A stretch of 64,000 bases of DNA from an uncultured Raoultella sp. (GTDB lineage Bacteria > Pseudomonadota > Gammaproteobacteria > Enterobacterales > Enterobacteriaceae), in the NCBI GenBank assembly GCA_900759445.1, contig CAAEVH010000055.1, forward strand, positions 93,140 to 157,139, read 5' to 3'. The position numbers and the translations under genes were made by a program. The notes beneath the pieces were generated by a model. The model was not told where the DNA came from. It worked only from the letters and a program-made list of their open reading frames with translations, and did not search any database. Below are positions 27,218 to 36,634 of the stretch, piece after piece. Position 1 is the stretch's first letter. The number at the start of each line of letters is the position of its first letter.

Positions 27218-27601
27218 TTAGCAATTACATTGATTGAGTGGCAGCAAATAGCGTGATTCGCCGTGCATATTCGTCATACGGTATTTATGCGGCGGAACAT
27301 CAAAATAGTTTTTGAATGTCCGGGTCAGCGTTTGCTGGGACTCAAAGCCGTAACGCTCCGCCAGATAAAGGATCGGCTCGTTACTCTCTTTTAATTTTTG
27401 CGCTATTTCAGTCATTTTACGGCTACGGATGTATTGACCCAGTGAATGACCGGTTTCTTTTTTAAACATCCGTTGCAGGTGCCATTTGGAGTAACCTGAA
27501 CGCTCTGACACCTTTTCCAGCGAGAGCGGCGATTCAAGGTTATTTTCGATCCAGTCCAAAATGCTATGAATAGTGATTGTGTCAGTATTGCGTCTGGACA
27601 T
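27218..27601 (-). CDS. marA: AraC-family multiple-antibiotic-resistance activator MarA
   Basis: A 127-aa regulator consisting of only the two helix-turn-helix motifs of the AraC family (SRRNT...[17 protein letters not shown]; then [20 protein letters not shown]). MarA binds 20-base marboxes and activates efflux (acrAB-tolC) and micF. Two ATGs lie two codons apart. The AGAGGT site abuts the first and is 6 bases from the second, so 27601 is chosen (127 aa, as in E. coli). Confidence 0.96.
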   Translation of the reverse strand: MSRRNTDTITIHSILDWIENNLESPLSLEKVSERSGYSKWHLQRMFKKETGHSLGQYIRSRKMTEIAQKLKESNEPILYLAERYGFESQQTLTRTFKNYFDVPPHKYRMTNMHGESRYLLPLNQCNC

Positions 27602-27619
27602 CGTCATACCTCTTTCTGT

Positions 27620-28054
27620 TTACGGCAGGATTTTCTTCAGCAAATGCTCAAGCGTGGTCACTTCATCCGCCGTTAAGTTTTTTGTTAGTTCCTGGTGCAG
27701 GTCTTGACCTACTAATTGATGACACTGCTCGCAAATTGCCGCGCCATGCTCGGTGAGTTTCACCAGCACGCCTCGCTTGTCATGTGGATTCGGAAGCCTT
27801 TCTATCCAGCCTTTACAGGCCAGCCTGTCCAGCATCCGCGTCAGGGCGCCGAGATCAACAGACAGCACTTTTTTCAATTCGACAGGGGTAATACACACCG
27901 CGCAACGGATGGAGCAGAGCACCTTGAACTGCGATGCCGTGATATCCAGCGGTGACAGATAGTCGTTTAGCAAACGATCTTTTTTCTGATTAACCATGTA
28001 GATCAAACGACCCAGTGGGATGATTTCGTTAAACAGATCACTGGTGCTTTTCAC
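27620..28054 (-). CDS. marR: Multiple-antibiotic-resistance repressor MarR
   Basis: A 144-aa winged-helix repressor nearly identical to E. coli MarR, including the wing region LPNPHDKRGVLVKLT and Cys80 (in LACKGW), whose oxidation or copper-driven disulfide relieves repression. The start codon is GTG, with the AGGGCAA of operator site II just upstream acting in place of a consensus ribosome site. No truncation or frameshift is visible. Confidence 0.96.
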   Translation of the reverse strand: MKSTSDLFNEIIPLGRLIYMVNQKKDRLLNDYLSPLDITASQFKVLCSIRCAVCITPVELKKVLSVDLGALTRMLDRLACKGWIERLPNPHDKRGVLVKLTEHGAAICEQCHQLVGQDLHQELTKNLTADEVTTLEHLLKKILP

Positions 28055-28055
28055 A

Positions 28056-28152
28056 ATGGTTGCCCTGGCAAGTAGTTAGTCACGGCTGATATTATTGCTT
28101 AGGCAAATATAAGTCAAATGAATGGGTCAGCAAATGCCACGTTTTGCTAAAT
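28056..28152 (-). promoter_or_regulatory. marO operator/promoter: MarR sites I and II, marbox
   Basis: Reading toward marR: a marbox (TTTAGCAAAACGTGGCATTT, about 28132-28151), a -35-like TTGACT at 28112-28117, MarR site I containing TTTGCCTAAGCAATA (about 28093-28107), and site II containing ACTTGCCAGGGCAACC (about 28058-28073) directly before the GTG start. Order and spacing match E. coli marO. Site I has diverged at its centre. Confidence 0.85.
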
Positions 28153-28311
28153 CATCAGACTCAATATCTGGCGAGTGGAATTTTAACGGTTTGAAAATTA
28201 TGGTTTATACGTGCGGATGAAAAATGAATCCTTACACCGCGAAAATGGCTTATCTCCCGGATTTCACCGTATACTTGCCGTTGACGATTAACGCACAGGA
28301 AAGATGACATT

Positions 28312-28977
28312 ATGATGGACTTGTTTAAAGCAATAGGACTGGGGCTGGTAGTCCTGTTACCGTTGGCAAACCCGTTAACCACCGTGGCGTTGTTCCTCGG
28401 CCTTGCCGGCAACATGAACAGCGCAGAGCGTAACCGTCAGTCACTTATGGCGTCCGTTTACGTGTTTGCCATCATGATGGTGGCGTATTATGCCGGACAA
28501 CTGGTGATGAATACCTTCGGGATTTCGATTCCCGGGTTACGTATCGCGGGTGGGTTAATCGTTGCATTTATCGGCTTTCGAATGTTGTTTCCACAGCAGA
28601 AGGCACATGACTCTCCGGAAGCGAGAAGCAAATCAGAAGAACTGGAAGATGAACCGACTGCCAATATTGCATTTGTTCCGCTGGCCATGCCAAGCACCGC
28701 GGGTCCGGGTACGATTGCAATGATCATCAGCTCGGCGTCCACCGTGCGTCATGGGGCTGAGTTTCCGGACTGGGTGATAATGGTCGCACCGCCGATTATT
28801 TTTGCGGTGGTCGGGGTTATCCTGTGGGGCTGTTTGCGCAGTTCTGGCGGGATCATGCGCCTGGTCGGCAAAGGCGGTATTGAGGCGATCTCCCGTCTGA
28901 TGGGCTTCCTGCTGGTATGTATGGGCGTGCAGTTTATTATTAACGGCGTGCTGGAAATCATTAAAACTTACGCTTAA
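28312..28977 (+). CDS. marC: MarC-family inner-membrane protein
   Basis: A 221-aa UPF0056 protein with six hydrophobic helices; [17 protein letters not shown] and the [17 protein letters not shown] segment are family hallmarks. It is transcribed divergently from marRAB across marO. Despite the name, no role in antibiotic resistance has been established. Two ATGs are adjacent at the start (28312 and 28315). Confidence 0.93.
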   Translation: MMDLFKAIGLGLVVLLPLANPLTTVALFLGLAGNMNSAERNRQSLMASVYVFAIMMVAYYAGQLVMNTFGISIPGLRIAGGLIVAFIGFRMLFPQQKAHDSPEARSKSEELEDEPTANIAFVPLAMPSTAGPGTIAMIISSASTVRHGAEFPDWVIMVAPPIIFAVVGVILWGCLRSSGGIMRLVGKGGIEAISRLMGFLLVCMGVQFIINGVLEIIKTYA

Positions 28978-28982
28978 AACAA

Positions 28983-29014
28983 CGTGCCCGGTATTGTCTA
29001 CCGGGCACGCTTTT
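28983..29014. terminator. Terminator between convergent marC and sotB
   Basis: An 11-base-pair stem CGTGCCCGGTA/TACCGGGCACG with a TTGTC loop, then CTTTT. Confidence 0.85.
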
Positions 29015-30209
29015 ATGAATGCTGAGGCTGCTCTTCCAGTGATACTGGCCATTTACGGAAGATAATCACCGACCATATGAACGCAACAACCGCAGGCACT
29101 GCACCTACGTAACCAATCGTAGACATTGACCAGTGCAGACTCACCTGATTTCCCACCAGTGCGCCAGCGCCTATCCCGATATTAAAGATACCTGAGAAAA
29201 GGGCCATTGCGACGTCGGTGGCATCCGGGGCCAGCGCCAGCACTTTCACCTGCATACCCAGGCCTATCAACATAATGGCGATGCCCCAGAATATACTCAG
29301 GACGGCCAGATGCATTTCGCTGTCCGCTGCGGGCAGTAACAGCACCAGGCACACCGTCAGCAGAGCAATGGCGCTACTAATCAATACGGAAGCATGTTGA
29401 TTACCCAGCTTGCCAAAAATGACGCTACCGACAATACCCGCGCCACCCAGAACCAGCAGCAGCACGGTGGCAAAGTTTGCGCTCAGCCCGGCGACGGTCT
29501 GTACAAACGGTTCGATATAGCTGTAGGCCGTGTAATGTGCGGTGACCACAATCACCGTCAGCAGATACAGGCTCATCAATGCCGGACGGCGGAATAAAAC
29601 CGGCAGGCTTTTTAATGAACCGGAATGCTCACTGGGTAATTTTGGCAGGAGCTTAATCAAGCAAAGTAGGGTGACTAACGCCCCCATACCGATGGCGAAG
29701 AAGGTGGTACGCCAGCCAAAATACTGACCAACGATGCGCCCGATAGGCAGGCCCAACACCATCGCCAGCGCGGTACCGGTCGCAATCAGGCTGAGAGCCT
29801 GCGCGCGTTTCCCGGCTGGAGCCAGGCGAATCGCCAGCGATGCGGTGATCGACCAGAAAATAGCGTGGGCAAAAGCAATACCGATACGACTGATCACCAG
29901 CACGGTAAAATTCCATGCCAGGAAAGAGAGAACGTGGCTGGCGATAAAAACGACAAACAGGCAGATCAGAAGTTTGCGGCGTTCTACCTGGCTGGTAAGC
30001 AGCATGAAAGGCAGCGACATCAGGGCGACAACCCAGGCGTAGATCGTCAGCATGATCCCGACCTGAGCGGTCTGCATATTAAAACTTTGTGCGATGTCGG
30101 ATAACAAACCGACAGGGACAAACTCAGTGGTATTGAAAATAAAACCGGCAATGGCAAGCGTAACTACCCGAAGCCACGCGACCTTGCGGGAAACAGTGTC
30201 TGTTGTCAT
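29013..30209 (-). CDS. sotB: Sugar/arabinose efflux MFS transporter SotB
   Basis: A 398-aa DHA1 major facilitator, essentially E. coli SotB (YdeA), which exports L-arabinose and IPTG-like sugars. The signature [10 protein letters not shown] after helix 2 and [36 protein letters not shown] near the C-terminus are characteristic. Its end abuts the terminator shared with marC. Confidence 0.94.
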   Translation of the reverse strand: MTTDTVSRKVAWLRVVTLAIAGFIFNTTEFVPVGLLSDIAQSFNMQTAQVGIMLTIYAWVVALMSLPFMLLTSQVERRKLLICLFVVFIASHVLSFLAWNFTVLVISRIGIAFAHAIFWSITASLAIRLAPAGKRAQALSLIATGTALAMVLGLPIGRIVGQYFGWRTTFFAIGMGALVTLLCLIKLLPKLPSEHSGSLKSLPVLFRRPALMSLYLLTVIVVTAHYTAYSYIEPFVQTVAGLSANFATVLLLVLGGAGIVGSVIFGKLGNQHASVLISSAIALLTVCLVLLLPAADSEMHLAVLSIFWGIAIMLIGLGMQVKVLALAPDATDVAMALFSGIFNIGIGAGALVGNQVSLHWSMSTIGYVGAVPAVVAFIWSVIIFRKWPVSLEEQPQHS

Positions 30210-30373
30210 ATCAATTAGGTGGATTAGCTGCGAAAAGGTAAGGCCACGATCTTAAAACTTTTGCTGGCTAAAATACAATCATTTCGTGATGCAGATCTCA
30301 TTTCATTGACTGGGTGGCAAAATTGACTGCCGAACATTCCGCGTAATTTTAACTGTTTCATTATTAATGAAAT

Positions 30374-30400
30374 TCCGGGCGTGTGAATTCACCCGGAACG
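30374..30400 (-). terminator. Imperfect stem-loop downstream of ptrR
   Basis: TTCCGGG/CCCGGAA with an inner GTG/CAC pairing lies 30 bases beyond the ptrR stop on the minus strand. It is followed by ATTTCATT, a weak U-tract. Confidence 0.5.
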
Positions 30401-30430
30401 CTATTGATGGCGTTGTTTGAGAATCGCGAA

Positions 30431-31306
30431 TTATTCCGCGCTTTTCGACAACTGAGGGTTCAATACCTCAATAAACGCTTCCAGTTGCCTCGTCATTGCC
30501 CCTCTGCGCCAGACCAGCCACGTATTCAGCCAGCGCCAGTTTTCGCTTAGCGGCCAGGCGTGGACCTGATGGTGTCCTGGCATGCTCTCCAGCATCGAAC
30601 GCGGGATCAGCGCGATACCCGCACCGGCAATGACGCAAGCCAGCATGCCGTGATACGACTCCATTTCATGAATGGTGCCAGGCATTGCGCGATCGGCATG
30701 AAACCAGCTTTCAAAATGGCGACGATAGGAACAGTTGGCGCGAAAGGCGTAAATGCTGCAACCGTTAACGTCGCTGGCCCGCTGGATAGGGGGATGACCG
30801 TGCGGAGTGACTATCATCATCTCTTCACGGTAGACCGGCATTCCTTCAAGACCTGGATGAGTAATTGGGCCGTCGACAAAGGCGGCGTTCAGCGTCCCGT
30901 CGAGCACGCCGTCCAGCATCGTGCCTGAAGGACCTGTCGCCAGCGCAAACTGAATTTTGGGGTAACGCTGATTATATTCAGCCAGCGTGGCAGGGATCCG
31001 CACAGCGGCAGTACTCTCGAGCGAGCCAAGAGAGAACAACCCCTGCGGTTCATCGCCGGCGACGACCATTCTCGCCTCGTCAACCAGGGCGAGGATCCGC
31101 TGGCTGTAGCGTAAAAAATTGTGCCCGGACGGGGAAAGCCGCAAACGCTGATTTTCACGAATAAACAGATCGACGCCAAGGTCGGCTTCAAGCTGGCGAA
31201 TACGGGTGGTGAGATTGGATGGCACGCGATGCACCTTCGCGGCGGCCTGCGTAATACTGCCTGTCTCCGCGACGGCGTTAAACATTTCCAGTTGCGTCAG
31301 ATCCAT
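30431..31306 (-). CDS. ptrR: LysR-family regulator PtrR (YneJ)
   Basis: A 291-aa LysR-type regulator. The helix-turn-helix is at about 18-37 ([21 protein letters not shown]) and the effector domain follows. In E. coli YneJ/PtrR controls sad (yneI) and putrescine use. The gene is divergent from sad with a 102-base gap that must hold the operator. No frameshift seen. Confidence 0.92.
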   Translation of the reverse strand: MDLTQLEMFNAVAETGSITQAAAKVHRVPSNLTTRIRQLEADLGVDLFIRENQRLRLSPSGHNFLRYSQRILALVDEARMVVAGDEPQGLFSLGSLESTAAVRIPATLAEYNQRYPKIQFALATGPSGTMLDGVLDGTLNAAFVDGPITHPGLEGMPVYREEMMIVTPHGHPPIQRASDVNGCSIYAFRANCSYRRHFESWFHADRAMPGTIHEMESYHGMLACVIAGAGIALIPRSMLESMPGHHQVHAWPLSENWRWLNTWLVWRRGAMTRQLEAFIEVLNPQLSKSAE

Positions 31307-31408
31307 AATATTCTCTGTTCGTGAATGGTGTGGTTAATATTATTCATTTTTCAGAAAGAGTAAATATGCGCATGATATGACCATACCCTGCGATAAAGAG
31401 AGGCATTT

Positions 31409-32797
31409 ATGACTATCACAGCAGCAACACATGCGATTTCCGTTAACCCTACCAACGGTGAAAGGTTGGCGGCAATGCCGTGGGCCAGTACTGAAGAGAT
31501 TGCACATGCGCTGAGCCTTGCCGCGAATGGCTACAGTGAATGGAAACACACTGCCGTTGAGCACCGTGCGCAAACGCTGCGTCATATCGGGCAGGCTCTG
31601 CGTCATCGCGCGGAAGAGATGGCGCAGTGTATCTCACGTGAAATGGGGAAACCCATCAAGCAGGCGCGTGGTGAAGTTGCCAAATCAGCCGCATTGTGTG
31701 ACTGGTACGCCGAACATGGACCGGCGATGCTCAACCCGGAACCTACGCTGGTGGAGAACAACCAGGCGGTGATTGAATATCGCCCCGTTGGAACTATTCT
31801 GGCGATCATGCCGTGGAACTTCCCGCTCTGGCAGGTACTTCGCGGCGCCATTCCAATTCTGCTGGCCGGAAATGGCTATCTGTTAAAGCATGCGCCAAAC
31901 GTAACCGGCTGTGCTGCGATTATCGCGCAGGTTTTTGCTGATGCGGGCGTTCCCGCGGGTGTTTATGGTTGGGTGAATGCCGATAACGCCGGGGTAAGTC
32001 AGATGATCAATGACCCGCGTATCGCGGCGGTAACGGTGACGGGCAGCGTTCGAGCCGGTGCGGCGATTGGTGCTCAGGCGGGTGCGGCGCTGAAAAAATG
32101 CGTGCTTGAACTGGGGGGGGCCGATCCGTTTATTGTCCTTAATGATGCTGACCTCGATCTGGCCGTTAAGGCGGCGGTCGCCGGTCGTTATCAGAATACC
32201 GGGCAGGTTTGTGCGGCAGCAAAGCGCTTTATTATCGAAGAAGGAATTGCGGCAGAATTTACGGCTCGTTTTGTGGCAGCCGCGAGCGCGCTCAAAATGG
32301 GCGACCCGCTGAACGAAGAAAACGATCTGGGTCCGATGGCAAGATTTGATCTGCGCGATGAACTGCATCAGCAGGTCGAAGCCTCCCTTGCCGAAGGCGC
32401 GCGGTTACTTCTCGGCGGGGAAAAAATCGCGGGTCAGGGCAATTACTATGCCGTGACGGTTCTGGGTGATGTCACCCCGGAGATGACGGCTTTTCGTCAG
32501 GAGCTGTTTGGCCCGGTTGCAGCGATTACCGTTGCAAAGAATGCGGAACATGCTTTAGCGCTGGCTAATGACAGTGATTTCGGCTTATCAGCCACGGTGT
32601 TCACCGCGGATGAAGCTCTGGCGCAGAAGATGGCGTCACGCCTGGAGTGTGGGGGCGTATTTATCAATGGTTACAGCGCCAGCGATGCCCGCGTTGCTTT
32701 TGGCGGCGTGAAGAAAAGTGGTTTTGGCCGCGAGCTTTCACACTTTGGTCTGCATGAGTTTTGTAATGTACAGACCGTCTGGAAAAACCGCCTCTGA
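31409..32797 (+). CDS. sad: NAD(P)+-dependent succinate semialdehyde dehydrogenase Sad
   Basis: A 462-aa aldehyde dehydrogenase that oxidises succinic semialdehyde to succinate, the last step of putrescine and GABA degradation. The catalytic glutamate is in LELGGADPF (about 230) and the catalytic cysteine in NTGQVCAAAKR (about 264). NAD-binding residues lie in VTVTGSVRAG. Gene order ptrR/sad-glsB-yneG is as in E. coli. Confidence 0.95.
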   Translation: MTITAATHAISVNPTNGERLAAMPWASTEEIAHALSLAANGYSEWKHTAVEHRAQTLRHIGQALRHRAEEMAQCISREMGKPIKQARGEVAKSAALCDWYAEHGPAMLNPEPTLVENNQAVIEYRPVGTILAIMPWNFPLWQVLRGAIPILLAGNGYLLKHAPNVTGCAAIIAQVFADAGVPAGVYGWVNADNAGVSQMINDPRIAAVTVTGSVRAGAAIGAQAGAALKKCVLELGGADPFIVLNDADLDLAVKAAVAGRYQNTGQVCAAAKRFIIEEGIAAEFTARFVAAASALKMGDPLNEENDLGPMARFDLRDELHQQVEASLAEGARLLLGGEKIAGQGNYYAVTVLGDVTPEMTAFRQELFGPVAAITVAKNAEHALALANDSDFGLSATVFTADEALAQKMASRLECGGVFINGYSASDARVAFGGVKKSGFGRELSHFGLHEFCNVQTVWKNRL

Positions 32798-32931
32798 TGG
32801 AGTGGGTGCCTCCGACGGGGGCACCGGCCTTAAATTCTGCAATGTTTCTGTCTACGGCATGAATCTCACCCGCTCATGCAGACCGTGGCCAGATTCCGCC
32901 TTCCGGCCTGACGCTGCGTATTCAGCTCTGT

Positions 32932-32960
32932 TATACTCGCAGGCCTTTCATACCTGCGAG
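32932..32960 (+). promoter_or_regulatory. glsB 5' leader: -10-like TATACT and hairpin next to the ribosome site
   Basis: An extended -10 (TGTTATACT) runs into CTCGCAGG, which pairs perfectly with CCTGCGAG at 32953-32960. The AAGGAG ribosome site starts 2 bases later. If a transcript starts further upstream, the hairpin could limit ribosome access; if the -10 is used, only the 3' arm is transcribed. Confidence 0.4.
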
Positions 32961-32973
32961 CAAGGAGCATGTT

Positions 32974-33900
32974 GTGGCCAGGGCCATGGACAATTCAATT
33001 TTAGAGACCATTGTGCAGCAGGTTCGTCCGCTGATTGGTCAGGGTAAAGTCGCTGATTACATTCCTGCCTTAGCTTCTGTCGACGGTTCAAAACTGGGTA
33101 TTGCTATTTGCACCGTCGATGGACAGCACTATCAGGCGGGGGATGCGCAAGAGCGCTTTTCTATTCAGTCAATTTCAAAGATGCTCAGTCTGGTCGTGGC
33201 GATGCGTCACTATCAGGAAGATGAGATCTGGCAACGTGTCGGCAAGGATCCTTCCGGTCATCCTTTTAACTCCCTGGTGCAGCTGGAAATGGAGCAAGGG
33301 ATCCCACGCAATCCCTTTATCAACGCCGGGGCGCTGGTGGTTTGCGATATGCTGCAAGGACGTCTGAGCGCACCGCGTCAACGGATGCTGGAAGTGGTAC
33401 GGGCGCTAAGCGGCGTTTCGGATATCGCCTATGATGCGACGGTGGCGCGTTCTGAGTTTGAGCACTCGGCGCGTAACGCGGCTATTGCCTGGCTAATGAA
33501 GTCCTTTGGCAATTTTCACCATGACGTGACCACCGTTTTGCAAAATTACTTTCACTACTGCGCACTGAAAATGAGCTGTGTGGAGCTGGCCCGCACGTTC
33601 GTCTTTCTGGCGAATCAGGGACATGCTTTTCATCTTGCAGAGCCCGTGGTGACGCCTATGCAGGCCCGGCAGATCAACGCGCTGATGGCGACCAGTGGCA
33701 TGTATCAGAACGCAGGGGAATTTGCCTGGCGAGTGGGCTTACCGGCGAAATCTGGTGTGGGGGGCGGTATCGTGGCTATCGTGCCTCACGAGATGGCGAT
33801 TGCCGTCTGGAGTCCGGAACTGGATGCGGCGGGAAATTCGCTGGCGGGTATCGCCGTACTGGAGCAATTAACGCAACAACTGGGGCGCTCGGTTTACTGA
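32974..33900 (+). CDS. glsB: Glutaminase GlsB (YneH)
   Basis: A 308-aa class B glutaminase that hydrolyses glutamine to glutamate and ammonia. The beta-lactamase-like Ser-x-x-Lys catalytic motif is in QSISKMLSL (about 65-69), with INAGALVV (about 116) and [12 protein letters not shown] (about 261) completing the site. The start codon is GTG, with AAGGAG 8 bases upstream. The stop overlaps the yneG ATG (TGATG). Confidence 0.95.
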   Translation: MARAMDNSILETIVQQVRPLIGQGKVADYIPALASVDGSKLGIAICTVDGQHYQAGDAQERFSIQSISKMLSLVVAMRHYQEDEIWQRVGKDPSGHPFNSLVQLEMEQGIPRNPFINAGALVVCDMLQGRLSAPRQRMLEVVRALSGVSDIAYDATVARSEFEHSARNAAIAWLMKSFGNFHHDVTTVLQNYFHYCALKMSCVELARTFVFLANQGHAFHLAEPVVTPMQARQINALMATSGMYQNAGEFAWRVGLPAKSGVGGGIVAIVPHEMAIAVWSPELDAAGNSLAGIAVLEQLTQQLGRSVY

Positions 33901-34259
33901 TGAACACGCTCGATCCTCTTTTTGCCCGGCTGGCGAAATCAACGTTTCGCTCGCGATTTCGCCTTGGCCAGAAAGAAAGGCAGTATTGTCTGGATAAAGG
34001 CGCGCCGGTTATCGAACAACACGCCACGGATTTTATTGCCAAACGGCTGGCGCCCGCGTTTCCTGCCAATGACGGTAAGCAGACACCCATGCGCGGGCAT
34101 CCGGTATTTATCGCTCAACATGCTACGGCGACCTGTTGTCGGGGATGTCTGGCGAAATGGCATGATATCCCTCAGGGTGTGGCGTTAAACGATGAACAGC
34201 AGCGTTACGTTGTCACGGTTATCTACCACTGGCTAGTGATCCAGATGAACAAGCCATAG
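33900..34259 (+). CDS. yneG: DUF4186 protein YneG
   Basis: A 119-aa cytoplasmic protein of DUF4186. It has conserved basic N-terminal residues (KSTFRSRFRLGQKERQY) and a CCRGCLAKWH motif (about 78-87) with three cysteines and a histidine, possibly a metal site. It is translationally coupled to glsB, so a role linked to glutamine/glutamate is possible but unproven. Confidence 0.9.
   Translation: MNTLDPLFARLAKSTFRSRFRLGQKERQYCLDKGAPVIEQHATDFIAKRLAPAFPANDGKQTPMRGHPVFIAQHATATCCRGCLAKWHDIPQGVALNDEQQRYVVTVIYHWLVIQMNKP
34204..34216. other. Near-match matS site in the 3' end of yneG
   Basis: GTTACGTTGTCAC differs from GTGACRNYGTCAC only at position 3. It is weaker than the sites at 20809 and 44524 but may bind MatP. 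Confidence 0.5.
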
Positions 34260-34340
34260 ATAACATAATCCTATGATATGACTCCTTGTGTTGTGCAATT
34301 GTTAAAAGCAGTATGAAGGGGTCATTCTAAGGAGAAAAAA

Positions 34341-34868
34341 ATGGCTTCCTGTAAACCCTGCTTTGTGCTGAGCGCGGCCCAGATTCTGTCGAGAATCGAT
34401 GAATTCAGCGACATCCTTGAAACATGCGTCAATGATGGCGCCTCTGTCAGCTTTATGCTCCCTTTTAGTGGTGATAAATCACGGCCTTTCTGGATAAGTG
34501 TCGCGCAAAGCGTTGACCGTGGAGAAAGGATTGTTCTGGGTACGCAGAACGCACAGGGGATGCTTGTCGGTACCGTCCAGCTCATTATCGATCAACCCGA
34601 AAACCAACCTCATCGTGCTGATGTCGCCAAGCTGCTGGTTCACCCCTCAGCGCGGCGCGGTGGTGTTGCCCGGACGTTGATGAACGAACTCGAAAACTGC
34701 GCGCGTCAGGGAGGGAAAACGCTGCTGGTGCTTGATACAGCGACGGGCAGTGGTGCTGAGTTGTTCTACCACAATTCTGGATGGCAAAAAGTAGGGGTGA
34801 TACCGGACTATGCAAAAATGCCTGACGGGAAGCTGACCGGAACCACACTTTTCTACAAAACTCTCTAA
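34341..34868 (+). CDS. GNAT-family N-acetyltransferase
   Basis: A 175-aa single-domain acetyltransferase. Motif A is visible as VAKLLVHPSARRGGVARTLMNELE (about 95-118), where R-R-G-G-V-A is the acetyl-CoA pyrophosphate loop, followed by LLVLDTATGSGAELFYHNSGWQKVG. Residues 60-80 form the GTVQLI strand. A strong AAGGAG site precedes the ATG. It is not one of the named E. coli GNATs I can recall. The substrate is unknown; small-molecule (amino acid or drug) acetylation is typical for this architecture. Confidence 0.85.
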   Translation: MASCKPCFVLSAAQILSRIDEFSDILETCVNDGASVSFMLPFSGDKSRPFWISVAQSVDRGERIVLGTQNAQGMLVGTVQLIIDQPENQPHRADVAKLLVHPSARRGGVARTLMNELENCARQGGKTLLVLDTATGSGAELFYHNSGWQKVGVIPDYAKMPDGKLTGTTLFYKTL

Positions 34869-34921
34869 TTTGTCGCCGGGGATTGATCAAAACAGGGTTT
34901 CAATGTATTAAAGTTTGCTAA

Positions 34922-34938
34922 CCTATTGGACCAATTCA
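34922..34938. promoter_or_regulatory. ExuR/UxuR-type operator upstream of uxaB
   Basis: TATTGGACCAATT contains the palindrome ATTGG/CCAAT, resembling the ExuR/UxuR consensus AAATTGGTATACCAATTT with a shortened centre. It lies about 40-50 bases upstream of the GTG start. Confidence 0.5.
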
Positions 34939-34974
34939 ATCAGGTTGTATGACTAATTTAAAAGGGAACCCATT

Positions 34975-36426
34975 GTGCAAACACTAAATCGTCGCGATTT
35001 CCCCGGTGCTCAGTATCCTGAACGCATTATTCAGTTTGGTGAAGGAAACTTCCTGCGCGCCTTTGTTGACTGGCAAGTCGATTTGCTGAACGAACATACC
35101 GATCTGAACGCTGGTGTAGTCATTGTTCGTCCCATCGAAAGTACCTTCCCGCCATCGCTGAGTACGCAGGATGGTCTCTATACCACCATCATTCGTGGTT
35201 TGAATGAGAAGGGCGAGGCCGTAAGCGATGCCCGTTTGATCCGTTCGGTTAACCGCGAAATCAGCGTCTATAGCGAATACGATGAGTTCCTGAAGCTGGC
35301 GCATAATCCAGATATGCGTTTTGTGTTCTCCAACACGACTGAAGCGGGCATCAGCTACCACGCGGGCGATAAGTTTGAGGATGCACCGGCGGTGAGTTAT
35401 CCGGCTAAACTGACCCGACTGTTGTTCGAACGCTTCAGCCATTTTAATGGCGCGTCGGATAAAGGCTGGATTATCATTCCTTGCGAACTGATTGATTACA
35501 ATGGTGATGCGCTGCGTGAACTGGTGCTGCGCTACGCTCAGGAGTGGGCGCTGCCGGAGGCATTTATTCAGTGGCTGGATCAGGCCAACGCATTTTGCTC
35601 CACGCTGGTGGACCGCATTGTTACCGGTTATCCGCGTGACGAAGTGGAGAAACTGGAAGCTGAGTTGGGCTATCACGATGCCTTCCTCGACACTGCAGAA
35701 CACTTCTATCTGTTCGTTATTCAGGGACCGAAGTCATTAGCTGCAGAGCTGCGTCTGGATAAATATCCGCTTAATGTCCTGATTGTTGATGACATCAAAC
35801 CGTACAAAGAACGGAAAGTGGCGATTCTCAACGGGGCACACACCGCACTGGTTCCCGTTGCCTGGCAGGCAGGGCTGGACACCGTGGGTGAGGCGATGAA
35901 TGACGCAGAGATTTGCGCCTTCGTTGAAAAAGCGATTTATGAAGAGATCATTCCGGTACTGGATTTACCCCGCGATGAGCTGGCGTCTTTCGCCAGCGCG
36001 GTGACCGGTCGATTCTGCAATCCATACATCAAGCATCAGTTGCTGTCGATTGCCCTGAACGGCATGACTAAATTCCGTACCCGTATTTTGCCGCAGCTGC
36101 TGGCAGGGCAACAGGCCAGCGGTAAACTGCCGGCGCGCCTGACGTTTGCGCTTGCCGCGCTGATTGCTTTCTATCGTGGAGAGCGTAACGGTGAGGCTTA
36201 TCCGGTCCAGGATGATGCGCACTGGGTGGCACGTTTTCAACAGCTGTGGTCCCAGCATCATGACCGCCAGATAAGCACCGAAGAGTTAGTCAAGTCGGTA
36301 CTGGGTGTTAAAGAACACTGGGAACAGGACCTGACTCAGGTTTCCGGACTCGTGGAGCAGGTTTCAGCCGATCTGGATACCATTCTGGCAAAAGGCATGC
36401 GTGAAGCCGTTAAGCCATTATGCTAA
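34975..36426 (+). CDS. uxaB: Tagaturonate reductase (altronate oxidoreductase) UxaB
   Basis: A 483-aa NAD-dependent enzyme of the mannitol dehydrogenase family that interconverts tagaturonate and altronate in galacturonate catabolism. The N-terminal nucleotide fold reads [18 protein letters not shown], and the catalytic region is [20 protein letters not shown] (about 282-301). The start codon is GTG, with AAGGGAA upstream. Sequence and length are those of E. coli UxaB. It is an isolated member of the ExuR regulon. Confidence 0.96.
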   Translation: MQTLNRRDFPGAQYPERIIQFGEGNFLRAFVDWQVDLLNEHTDLNAGVVIVRPIESTFPPSLSTQDGLYTTIIRGLNEKGEAVSDARLIRSVNREISVYSEYDEFLKLAHNPDMRFVFSNTTEAGISYHAGDKFEDAPAVSYPAKLTRLLFERFSHFNGASDKGWIIIPCELIDYNGDALRELVLRYAQEWALPEAFIQWLDQANAFCSTLVDRIVTGYPRDEVEKLEAELGYHDAFLDTAEHFYLFVIQGPKSLAAELRLDKYPLNVLIVDDIKPYKERKVAILNGAHTALVPVAWQAGLDTVGEAMNDAEICAFVEKAIYEEIIPVLDLPRDELASFASAVTGRFCNPYIKHQLLSIALNGMTKFRTRILPQLLAGQQASGKLPARLTFALAALIAFYRGERNGEAYPVQDDAHWVARFQQLWSQHHDRQISTEELVKSVLGVKEHWEQDLTQVSGLVEQVSADLDTILAKGMREAVKPLC

Positions 36427-36432
36427 GAAGAC

Positions 36433-36456
36433 AACCCGGCTCAGGCCGGGTTTTTT
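36433..36456 (+). terminator. Terminator of uxaB
   Basis: AACCCGGC/GCCGGGTT hairpin followed by TTTTTT, 7 bases after the stop. Confidence 0.9.
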
Positions 36457-36467
36457 ATAGAACATTC

Positions 36468-36484
36468 CTTAGTTACAACATACT
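36468..36484 (-). other. Tus-binding Ter site (TerC equivalent)
   Basis: On the minus strand AGTATGTTGTAACTAAG matches the Ter core AGNATGTTGTAACTAA. By established polarity, forks meeting the AGTATG end first are arrested. Here that blocks forks moving toward lower coordinates and lets forks moving up pass. Its place beside uxaB, on the mar side of dif, corresponds to E. coli TerC. Confidence 0.9.
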
Positions 36485-36601
36485 ATTGTTTATTAATGAC
36501 TACACCGTTCTGTAACTCCGGTGCGCGGTGGTTCTGGCAGCGCAAAAGTTGTTTAGTTAATGTTGCGATTAACTTGCAACATTGATCATGATCGCGTCTA
36601 A

Positions 36602-36617
36602 TGTGATGGATTTCACA
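36602..36617. promoter_or_regulatory. Consensus CRP site just upstream of yneE
   Basis: TGTGATGGATTTCACA has perfect TGTGA-N6-TCACA half-sites. Its centre is only about 25 bases before the yneE start codon, closer than a usual activator position. Confidence 0.7.
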
Positions 36618-36634
36618 TTTTCCCGAAGAAAACC

